Virus record (IMG/VR): IMGVR_UViG_3300043467_001232
Span: 1-29,466 of that record
Reading direction: 5' to 3' (one strand)
Length of the DNA: 29,466 nt
DNA from: a virus
Positions within the stretch are counted from its first letter, which is position 1, and each line of letters begins with the position of its first letter. The position numbers were made by a program, and so were the translations under genes. Shown here in pieces: positions 7,735 through 15,150 of this stretch. The notes below the pieces were generated by a model, which saw nothing but the letters and a program-made list of their open reading frames with translations, was not told the DNA's origin and searched no databases.

Positions 7735-9365
7735 TAGATGACCAGTGGTGTCGCGGTTATTGTAATGTCGGCAGCGGTGATGAGGGGTAGGTAACCTTTT
7801 TTAACAAAACTTAATGTTGATGTGTTGGTGTTGGCTGTTTCACTATAGTATTTGTTGTCTGCAACTGTGCCCGTAATAGTTAAAGTTAAGTCGCCACCGT
7901 TACCAAGGCTTGCGCCAGGGATAGTGATCGTGTTGCCTGCAACATATCCAGCACCACCCGAGGTTATTGTCACTGTAATAAAACCACTATATGCAGTCCC
8001 TGACCCAGTTTTAGTAATAGTAAACATTGCACCAGTACCGGAACCATTAGTTGCGCTCTGGGTGACGCCAGTATAAGTTCCTGCGTCCGAAATACTGGTG
8101 CCCGAAGCAGTGAACGTTGTGGAACCTTGTGATAAATAACCTACTACGCCTGCGTGTTGCATTGTGCATGAGGATACGTTGATAACCCCAGCGCCGGATT
8201 GGAACACGATTGCTGCAATATAATTTGATGTAATGTCTTTTTTGAATGTAGGGAAGTTTATGTAGCCAAATGCGTTAACTAGAGATTGTTTTATTATTTC
8301 TTCGACAGCACTGACATCTATTGTGGAGTTATATGTTATTGCTAAGTCAATTGTTAGTGGAGCAAATTTATAATTTTGCACTGATATTACGAGCCCTGGC
8401 ACTGATTTAAGAGTAACAAAATCATCAATTGAAGTTAGTTCTGGTGTTGTGAGTTCTCTATCTTTGCCATAGACGAATGCTGTAACATATCCGTCAGCAG
8501 ATGCTGCAGCGATTGCCAAGTTACTAGGGTTAGTGAGGTCGTATACTTTGCAAATTTCTGTTTCACGATAGTTGGTGAGGATGCTGGACTGTATTTGGTT
8601 TGCTGTGGAGAGACTATTGGATAAGGCTTGCACATGTGTGCGTGCCCCAGATAGGTAAACGGAGTCGATATCTCCGTCTATGCCTGCCGCAAAGTCATCT
8701 TCGCTGATTGCTATATCTACGACGTTGTTTGTTGTGATACAAACAAGTTCTGTTCCTTCTGTGATGGTTGGAGTGTAGCCAATTGTTTTTGATATGACTT
8801 GGATGCTGGCGGAGGGGGATGGGTCTGCTCCATCAACGAGGTCCCAGTATGCTGTTTGTGTTCCTGGGTTTTGGTTCGTCCCGTTTTGCAGTGCTTTATA
8901 TGTACTGCTATTGTATGTGACGTATTGTCCTGTTGTGTATGCGGTTGCGTTTGACCATATTGGGGCTAGGTCGACTTCTTCTGCTGTTTCGTATGTGTAT
9001 TCGGTTACTGATCCGTCTTGTTCAATGTATCTGTGAGCAAAAATTGTTGATTTTGGTACGACTCCTCCGAGCGTGTCAAATGCTGTGACTGTGAGTGTCA
9101 CTGTTGCTCGTGTTCCTTCAAATCTTGAGTATCCGACGAGGTTGGCGAATCCTTCCATCAGGCGTGATGGGAGGCTGTTGATGGTGGCGATGTTGAGGGC
9201 GTTCATGTATGCGGATGCTTGGAATATTGCGTCTTCTAGGGTTCCGCGACGAAGGTTGAATTCTGGGAGGACTGTTAGTGCTACGTCTATTGATTGTTGG
9301 TAGATGTCGCCTGGTTCTAGGTTTGCGGGTGTGAGGCTGATGTATGGGCTGAAGTTGATAGGCAT
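7734..9365 (-). CDS. Baseplate assembly protein J (T4 gp6-like wedge)
   Basis: The N-terminus (PGDIYQQSIDVALTVLPEFN ... RRGTLEDAIFQASAY) and the central DRELTTPELTSIDDFVTLK plus VPGLVISVQNYKFAPLTIDL region match baseplate J proteins, which form the wedge ring around the tail hub. Residues about 134-178 (APIWSNATAYTTGQYVTYNS ... TAYWDLVD) look like a CBM5/12-type carbohydrate-binding module set into the N-terminal half. Residues about 440-510 are Gly/Thr-rich (GAGYVAGNTITIPGASLG), a module often seen in aquatic phage structural proteins. The start lies just after the gp25 stop, with a weak SD. The gp25-J-I order is the classic myovirus arrangement. Confidence 0.85.
   Translation of the reverse strand: MPINFSPYISLTPANLEPGDIYQQSIDVALTVLPEFNLRRGTLEDAIFQASAYMNALNIATINSLPSRLMEGFANLVGYSRFEGTRATVTLTVTAFDTLGGVVPKSTIFAHRYIEQDGSVTEYTYETAEEVDLAPIWSNATAYTTGQYVTYNSSTYKALQNGTNQNPGTQTAYWDLVDGADPSPSASIQVISKTIGYTPTITEGTELVCITTNNVVDIAISEDDFAAGIDGDIDSVYLSGARTHVQALSNSLSTANQIQSSILTNYRETEICKVYDLTNPSNLAIAAASADGYVTAFVYGKDRELTTPELTSIDDFVTLKSVPGLVISVQNYKFAPLTIDLAITYNSTIDVSAVEEIIKQSLVNAFGYINFPTFKKDITSNYIAAIVFQSGAGVINVSSCTMQHAGVVGYLSQGSTTFTASGTSISDAGTYTGVTQSATNGSGTGAMFTITKTGSGTAYSGFITVTITSGGAGYVAGNTITIPGASLGNGGDLTLTITGTVADNKYYSETANTNTSTLSFVKKGYLPLITAADITITATPLVI
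8832..8966 (-). other. CBM5/12-like segment within baseplate J
   Basis: About 45 residues show the aromatic and glycine spacing of chitin/cellulose-binding modules: W near the start, AYTTGQYVTY, TYKAL, N..P and a final AYWDLVD. The identification is by pattern only. Confidence 0.6.
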
Positions 9366-9368
9366 TTT

Positions 9369-9662
9369 TTATCGTCTCGTGAAGTTGAATTTGATGAAGT
9401 TGTTGCCTTGTTCGTCAATATTGTTGTCAATGTTTGTGAGGATTATTTCTGGGATGTATTTGGATGCGTTGATAAGAAATTTTCCGTTGTCTACTATGTC
9501 GAATGTTGGGTCTTGTACGCCGAATTCTGGGAATAGTGGACTTATTCCTTTTTCTGTTCGTGCTGTAATACTCAATAATTGCTTATAGTAATCATCGGTT
9601 TCGTCTGTGACTTGCGTAAATCCATCACGACCATATTCTAATGGTATTTTAATTGTGTCCAT
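9369..9662 (-). CDS. gp25-like baseplate wedge protein (97 aa)
   Basis: The short length and the segment ARTEKGISPLFPEFGVQDPT match the T4 gp25 / phage W-like wedge family, in which the conserved R-T-x-x-G ... P-x-FG motif stabilises the sheath-to-baseplate junction and promotes sheath assembly. A strong SD (AGGAG) lies 5 bases before the ATG at 9662. It sits between the spike and baseplate J as expected for contractile tails. Only the C-terminal KFNFTRR is unremarkable. The call is confident. Confidence 0.85.
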   Translation of the reverse strand: MDTIKIPLEYGRDGFTQVTDETDDYYKQLLSITARTEKGISPLFPEFGVQDPTFDIVDNGKFLINASKYIPEIILTNIDNNIDEQGNNFIKFNFTRR

Positions 9663-9712
9663 GGGCGCTCCTAGTCCACATTAATCTTACACTGCAAGCA
9701 CCATCGTGGGGC

Positions 9713-9862
9713 TTATTTAATGTCAGGCGTAGTGGTTTTCTCTGACATTTCACGCATTGTGCCAATTGTTGCCTCAAGGACGGCAATGCGCTGTGCCTGT
9801 GCTGCAATCTGGTTTGTCAAAGATTCAATAATCTTATTGACATCTAATTGTACGTCACTCAT
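9713..9862 (-). CDS. Small coiled-coil protein (49 aa)
   Basis: ATG at 9862 overlaps the spike stop codon (AAATGA), and the frame runs to TAA at 9713, giving MSDVQLDVNKIIESL ... PDIK. The middle (IIESLTNQIAAQAQRIAVLE) has leucine/isoleucine heptad spacing and is probably a coiled coil. The stop-start overlap and its fit in the gap before gp25 support it as a real gene. It may be a small helper or trimer-forming peptide for the spike or baseplate, but no family is recognised. Confidence 0.65.
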   Translation of the reverse strand: MSDVQLDVNKIIESLTNQIAAQAQRIAVLEATIGTMREMSEKTTTPDIK

Positions 9863-12315
9863 TTGTTCTCCAATGTTTCGATTCTCTCTATGAGTGAGGT
9901 TACTTTAGCATCAAGTTCTTTGATTGCGGCTACTGTCAGCGCCGTCATTGCCAAACTGTCAAGCCCAGTAAAGTCTCCGTCTTCACCCAACATTGCTGCT
10001 TGTGGGATTACTGCACCTACTTCTTGGGATATGAAACCAATATTGCCAATTTCCCAGTTTTTTGTCCACTGACATGGACTCTCTGCGGTCCCAGAACAAC
10101 CATCTCGTGAACAGTCATGATGCAATTCATCTGAATAATATGGTTCAAGACCTTTTGATTTACGAATTGTATTTAACCGAGAAAGAGCAAGAGCGCGTCG
10201 TGGAGTTCCTGGAATTTGAGAAAGATGTTCTTTTTCTTTCCACCTATATGTAACGGGCCGTAATTGCCGTACGATATTCAGTCCTGTCAATATTTCATCT
10301 TGATTAACTGCCGCCCCCGCCGAATATAGTATTTGGGGGAATGTCTCTATGTCCTGCTTAAGATGGGCTGATGAAACAGCCGTAATAATACCTTCAAGCG
10401 TATTGTATCCACTATCATCCGCGTTCCGCAAGTAGACAGTGGGGTTATTGGCGCCGACACGAAACTGTGGCGCAACGTTGGTGGCCCATATAGCAACTGC
10501 CGCACCTGCATTTCCTGCGCCCGACTGTATACCCTGTACGGACCAGTCATCGGCATCAGCAGCGCCAGCCCCCCTAAAGGCTGTCCCATCAAAGCGTGAC
10601 CCACTAGCACTACCAGCAGAATCAGCATAGCCAACTCTAACTGGGGAACCATGGTTGGTGGTTAATTGCCAATGAGCACCCGTCCATGCGCCGGACATAT
10701 AGTAGGTACCGACATACCCCGTCATCCATAAGTATGTAGAATATGTTGCTGAACCAGATAATGCTCCACTGAAAGTAGGGGCAGAAACAGTTCCACCAAA
10801 TGTTGCATTATTGTTTTCAAGATTAATTATTAAAGGCCATACCCCACCAAATGTCGCCCAATTCAGTGAGTTGGTACCATCACCACGCAAAATATAAAAT
10901 AAATTACTATTAACATGAATCATTGCTGACCTATTATCGGTGTCTTGAAAGTAAGCCGTAGGCGAAGCGTTATTCATAACAACATTACCCGTTGTAGTAA
11001 GACTCGTTAGAGTACCCACAGAGGTGATTGCTGTTTGAGCCGCACCAGTAACAGTGGCAGCAGTACCCGACACGTTGCCCGTTACGTTGCCCGTTACGTT
11101 GCCCGTTACGTTGCCCGTTACGTTGCCCGTCAATGCACCAGCAAATGCCGTAGCAGTCACAGTTCCAACGACTTGAAGTGCTGTTGAAGGAGAGGCAGTA
11201 CCAATTCCAACGCGGTTATTTATTGCATCAACATTAAATGTTGACGTATCTACCGATAGGGCGCCAGTGATGTTTAATGATGACAGTGTTCCGGTAGATG
11301 TGATACCAGAAAGGTTTCCTGTCGTAATGACTGTGCCGCCAATATCGGGAAGAGTAATTGTCCTATCGGCAGTGGGGTCGGTAATTGCGAGTGTAGTTTC
11401 ATGAAGATTGTCGGTACCTTCAAAAATGACACTTCCGGTTGTGTAGATATTTCCACGAACATCCAACGCCTCAGTCGGTGAAGCAGTACCAATGCCAACG
11501 CGATTATTTGATGAGTCGACCTTGAGGGTCGTTGTATTAATAGTGAGGTCACCACTAATTACGGCAGACCCAGAAATATCTACTTTTGCGGACGGAGAAA
11601 GAAGTCCAATGCCAACATTTCCCGAAGCATCAATAGTGAATGGCGTTGAGTCTGGGTTACTAGAGTCTTCTACTAGGAAGGCGGCACCAGTACCAGTTTG
11701 GGTAATTCTGACGATTTCTCCAGATGTCGACCCAGTCACATGGAGTTTTGCTGCGGGCGTAGTCGTACCAATCCCAAGGCTATCTTCACTGACATCAAAA
11801 AATAAAGTACTTGTTCCAACGGTGAAATCGCCAGTAATCTGAGCATCGCCAGATACATGTAGTTTCTTTGTCGGGGACGTAAGTCCTATTCCGACAGAAC
11901 CATCTGATTTAACTATTAGGGGAGTTGAGTCAGGATTCGTGGAGTCCTCAACACGCAAAACATCGCCACTTCCTCTTTGCGTAAATCTCACCAAAGCATC
12001 TGAGGTTGATGAATCAACGATGAGATTGTCGGCGATAGATAATTGATCTTCTCGTGGGGTAATTCGTCCAATGACAACCATATCATTCAACATGTTGTCC
12101 AAAAACGTCACCAACACCTGCTCACCAACGACAGGAACGGATGCAGGCGTATAATCGACGACCTTAATTGGTCCAATAGTAGAACCAAGAAACTTCACAA
12201 AAACAGTGACAGTCCCATTGCCATGCTCACGCACAACCTTGCCGACATAAACGCCGCCAGGGCGCAAAGGACTACTAGCACCATCAAACCTATCCGGAGA
12301 CGTATTAAGAGCCAT
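9859..12315 (-). CDS. Central spike/fibre fusion with S74 intramolecular chaperone
   Basis: Residues 1-91 (GGVYVGKVVREHGNGTVTVF ... GEQVLVTFLDN ... VVIGRITP) form an OB-fold like gp5/gpV baseplate spikes. Residues about 100-400 carry five fibre repeats of the form GIGxxSPxxxLxVxG (GIGTTTP also seen), then five copies of TGNV. The final 171 residues form a peptidase S74 chaperone domain: S648-SAHL-K653 fits the autocleavage Ser-x4-Lys spacing, followed by QLRPVTYRWK and GFISQEVGAVIPQ, and a C-terminal coiled coil (ALTVAAIKELDAKVTSLIERI). An insert within the S74 domain contains a Cys/His cluster (HHDC...DGC...PC, about 733-748). Family knowledge predicts trimerisation and release of the chaperone. 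Joining spike and long fibre in one chain is unusual. SD AGGAT. Confidence 0.85.
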   Translation of the reverse strand: MALNTSPDRFDGASSPLRPGGVYVGKVVREHGNGTVTVFVKFLGSTIGPIKVVDYTPASVPVVGEQVLVTFLDNMLNDMVVIGRITPREDQLSIADNLIVDSSTSDALVRFTQRGSGDVLRVEDSTNPDSTPLIVKSDGSVGIGLTSPTKKLHVSGDAQITGDFTVGTSTLFFDVSEDSLGIGTTTPAAKLHVTGSTSGEIVRITQTGTGAAFLVEDSSNPDSTPFTIDASGNVGIGLLSPSAKVDISGSAVISGDLTINTTTLKVDSSNNRVGIGTASPTEALDVRGNIYTTGSVIFEGTDNLHETTLAITDPTADRTITLPDIGGTVITTGNLSGITSTGTLSSLNITGALSVDTSTFNVDAINNRVGIGTASPSTALQVVGTVTATAFAGALTGNVTGNVTGNVTGNVTGNVSGTAATVTGAAQTAITSVGTLTSLTTTGNVVMNNASPTAYFQDTDNRSAMIHVNSNLFYILRGDGTNSLNWATFGGVWPLIINLENNNATFGGTVSAPTFSGALSGSATYSTYLWMTGYVGTYYMSGAWTGAHWQLTTNHGSPVRVGYADSAGSASGSRFDGTAFRGAGAADADDWSVQGIQSGAGNAGAAVAIWATNVAPQFRVGANNPTVYLRNADDSGYNTLEGIITAVSSAHLKQDIETFPQILYSAGAAVNQDEILTGLNIVRQLRPVTYRWKEKEHLSQIPGTPRRALALSRLNTIRKSKGLEPYYSDELHHDCSRDGCSGTAESPCQWTKNWEIGNIGFISQEVGAVIPQAAMLGEDGDFTGLDSLAMTALTVAAIKELDAKVTSLIERIETLENK
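11072..11130 (-). repeat. 12-bp tandem repeat, five copies (TGNV)
   Basis: The + strand unit acgttgcccgtt occurs four times perfectly and a fifth time nearly complete, encoding T-G-N-V repeats within the spike-fibre protein. Units are nearly identical at DNA level, so copy number could change by slippage in steps that keep the reading frame. Confidence 0.85.
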
Positions 12316-12324
12316 ATTAGTATC

Positions 12325-13509
12325 CTATAGTACTAGCGTTGGCGCTTCAGCAGCAAAATACTTACCACCAACAAGATAATCCTGAATAGCCTTATCTTTA
12401 TCATCACGCTCAGGCTTAATCAAAGTCACAGAAACAGGATTAACAGACATCTCATCATAAGTAACACTGTTAATAATGAAAACATCAGAAAGTGTTGGTA
12501 TCCCCCACAAAGCAACAGTCATTCCAGGACGTAACGAGGTCCCAGCAAATCTATCTACAAAAATATCTGCCTGACACTGATATGGGTCTTTGTCTGATTT
12601 GGAGATTTGTGGAATTTGGGTAAGTATAAAATCTTCATATCGCGGTTTGCCTAATGCAATCATTTTCCCATATGGAGGAGGATAAAGGATAGGTATTGCA
12701 TTGATTACTTCCGATGAAATTGTGTTTGTTTTAAGATTATACATGTTGGCGGTAACGATTTCTGTTCCCCATTTGCCGAGAAGTGTTTTGAGTTTCACTA
12801 CATACAATGTTCCGTCAACTTCAAAAATTGCACAGTTGTTATCGCTTGCTATCCTGGACGCCACATCCCATGCTGAGTCTGAAGATTTGGTTGCGTCACT
12901 AGAAACATTAATTGATGATGTTTTTGAGATGAGTGGGTCGGCAACTAAATCTAATCCAAATGAAAAACAAAGATATTGCAAAAATCCGATAGCAGAGTTT
13001 TTGCCAGAAATTTTTGCTTGTGCTGTTTTTAGTTCGTTAGCATTTTTGTATCGTTGCATTTGTTGTACTGGCTTGCTGCGCGCCATGATTGTTATGGCTG
13101 GTGACATCCCTGGCCCCTGTGCGATGTTCATGCTGCTTATTTCTAGTTTTAATTCGTAATAATTTTTTGATTCTATTTGTTGTCCTGGCTGATCGTTTTT
13201 GTTATTTATTCTGTTTGTTGTAGCGATAGATTTTGTGCGATAAATAATATCGCGGCCAATAGTGAAATAGTTTGCTTTCAACATTTCGAAACCTGGATCA
13301 ATTAAAGATATGCTTAATTGCGTAACTTCGGACATGGAGTAACTAACTTGCATACTCAGGATTGATTCTTTGATTATGGCGACTTGTCTAGTATCTAGGT
13401 CGCCAATCACTACGTCCCATTCGTGTTTATTGTATTCGGATTTGATGTCGTCCCAGCGTGCTTTATCAAACTGATATTCGCTTGTGCTTGTAGGTTTTAA
13501 ATTATCCAT
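12325..13509 (-). CDS. Baseplate hub protein (gp27/XkdQ/late control D-like)
   Basis: The 394-residue protein is mostly beta/alpha. Segments VIGDLDTRQVAIIKESILSM, SYSMSEVTQLSISLIDPGFEM, and later WDVASRIASDNNCAIFEVDG with VVKLKTLLG resemble hub proteins of the XkdQ/YqbQ and gp27/gpD type, which connect the tube to the spike. The C-terminal part (FAGTSLRPGMTVALWGIPTL ... FIINSVTYDEMSVNPVSVTL) fits the domain that often closes such hubs. It lies between the adaptor protein and the spike, the expected order. I see no enzyme motif. Confidence 0.7.
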   Translation of the reverse strand: MDNLKPTSTSEYQFDKARWDDIKSEYNKHEWDVVIGDLDTRQVAIIKESILSMQVSYSMSEVTQLSISLIDPGFEMLKANYFTIGRDIIYRTKSIATTNRINNKNDQPGQQIESKNYYELKLEISSMNIAQGPGMSPAITIMARSKPVQQMQRYKNANELKTAQAKISGKNSAIGFLQYLCFSFGLDLVADPLISKTSSINVSSDATKSSDSAWDVASRIASDNNCAIFEVDGTLYVVKLKTLLGKWGTEIVTANMYNLKTNTISSEVINAIPILYPPPYGKMIALGKPRYEDFILTQIPQISKSDKDPYQCQADIFVDRFAGTSLRPGMTVALWGIPTLSDVFIINSVTYDEMSVNPVSVTLIKPERDDKDKAIQDYLVGGKYFAAEAPTLVL

Positions 13510-13515
13510 AATAAT

Positions 13516-15150
13516 TTATCCGTTAGGGTCTACTGGTGCGGGTATTTCCCACTTGAGCCCGGTTAGGAGTTCGCTTTGCAAACCAAGAGTAACGACGCCG
13601 CCGCCACCGCCGCCGCCGCCCTTGCCGACAACGGGGGTGCCTAATTCCAAGGGGGGGAGTTTAACTATAGTGACTGTTTCGACTGGTATTTCCTGCAAAG
13701 TAATGCTTACTTGAGCAGCGGAAATTAAAGAAGGGGTTGTTGCTAGGCCGGTTGTTTCATCAATAGTTCTGCGACCGGCAGTAATATTTAAATCTTGGAT
13801 AACAAACTGGAGGCCTCTGGGTTGTTCGAATCTTGAACGAGCCATTTGTATTTGGAGAATGTCATCAAAACCTTCAAGGGTGACAGGGAATTTATTTGTT
13901 GCCATCCTTCGTAGCATATTTAACTCGTTTGTTACACTGTTCATTAAGCCGTCAGAAACGGCAGTACCCTGAACAATAATTGTTCCATTTGCATTTTTGA
14001 TACTTGGTATGTATTGTGCGGAAACAAGAAAATCCATAGAAACTTTCATTAATTTATATCCGGACCAGTCGACAAAAGAAGTATTCATAGCGCGAGGAAC
14101 TTCTTGCCACGCTGAACCTATGTCTGAGTATCGAATGTTTTGTGGGATATAAGGAAAAATGAATGTATCTGTAACTGTGCCTATTACTTGGCCGCTATCT
14201 GTTAAATCTAGTTGTCTTTGTGTCATTCGTGGTTTGGTGCCAGCGGTTGAAAATGGAGGGGCATAGCCTTTTGGCATGCGGACAACAATTTTTGTTTCTG
14301 GTTTCGGCGCTGGAGGGGGTTGTTTGAATCCGCTGAAGTCAAGCCCGGGTGGAAGATAATATCTTTTCCCGTCTGCTCCGACGACCCATTTTCCGCCAGG
14401 TGGTTTACTGCCAATTGTTTTGGGCGGAGTAGGGTAACCTTGCCACCATGCTGCATCTTGCAAGTCACCACCACTAGGTGGTTGGTTCCCAATGGTTGTT
14501 CCGGAACCACTACCAGGGCCGAGAATACGGTCTACGGCATCGTCTGGTGACCCAGGATTTGTATTACTGCCATCACGACCATCTCGTCCATCCCAACCAG
14601 GATTATTTCCACGTCCACCACCAACGGGGGGTGTATTGCTGTTTGGTGTTTGATTACTGTCTTTAAACGGGCCAATTTCTCGATCATCAAGTATTGCATA
14701 ATAATCTTTACTGCCCCGTGCATAAAATCTGAAAACAGGACCTGCTTTTGGCGAATTAGGGTTACTGCTTATTCTGTTTTTATTGACATAGTCTCCGGCG
14801 AAGTATGCGGCAGTCATGGCGCGCGGGTTTGGTGGGAGTGTATCTCTCTTTCTCGGCATACCTACGAATGCGCCACTGTCATAATATTCCCATAACTGTA
14901 CTTTTGTCCAAATGTCTTTATTCGTATTATGAATCAATCCCCAATATTTTGTTGGTCGGAATATACGCTGCCCAAGCCCTTGTTCGAAATTATCTCCAGA
15001 CTTTCCAAAATAGCCCGAGATAGTTGTTTTGAAACCTGCCGGTTTACCAGAAGAACTTTTAACTTTATCCCCACCATTAATAACGAATATTCCATTTCCC
15101 TTTGCCTTATATGGGCCTTCGTTTTCAGTCCATAACCAAATATTCCCCAT
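13516..15150 (-). CDS. Baseplate/tail adaptor protein (544 aa)
   Basis: Residues about 1-170 are an unrecognised domain (WLWTENEGPYKAKGNG at the start, repeated YFAGDY and YYAILDD elements). Residues about 170-310 are a Pro/Gly/Asn/Asp-rich linker with a Gly-Arg-Asp repeat (GWDGRDGRDG). Residues about 335-515 (DTFIFPYIPQNIRYSDIGSA, SMDFLVSAQY, NELNMLRRMATNKFPVTLEG, ISAAQVSITLQEIPVE) match the domain of actinophage and Bacillus-type baseplate proteins that usually end in LysM. Here LysM is absent, replaced by a run of eight glycines and a short tail. The ATG overlaps the tape measure stop (TAATG). Position between tape measure and hub supports a hub adaptor role. Confidence 0.7.
   Translation of the reverse strand: MGNIWLWTENEGPYKAKGNGIFVINGGDKVKSSSGKPAGFKTTISGYFGKSGDNFEQGLGQRIFRPTKYWGLIHNTNKDIWTKVQLWEYYDSGAFVGMPRKRDTLPPNPRAMTAAYFAGDYVNKNRISSNPNSPKAGPVFRFYARGSKDYYAILDDREIGPFKDSNQTPNSNTPPVGGGRGNNPGWDGRDGRDGSNTNPGSPDDAVDRILGPGSGSGTTIGNQPPSGGDLQDAAWWQGYPTPPKTIGSKPPGGKWVVGADGKRYYLPPGLDFSGFKQPPPAPKPETKIVVRMPKGYAPPFSTAGTKPRMTQRQLDLTDSGQVIGTVTDTFIFPYIPQNIRYSDIGSAWQEVPRAMNTSFVDWSGYKLMKVSMDFLVSAQYIPSIKNANGTIIVQGTAVSDGLMNSVTNELNMLRRMATNKFPVTLEGFDDILQIQMARSRFEQPRGLQFVIQDLNITAGRRTIDETTGLATTPSLISAAQVSITLQEIPVETVTIVKLPPLELGTPVVGKGGGGGGGGVVTLGLQSELLTGLKWEIPAPVDPNG

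Noticed and set aside
13596-13622. GC-rich CCG repeat as a phase-variable tract
   Set aside because: It encodes eight glycines in frame near the end of the baseplate adaptor; a 3-base unit would not switch the frame.
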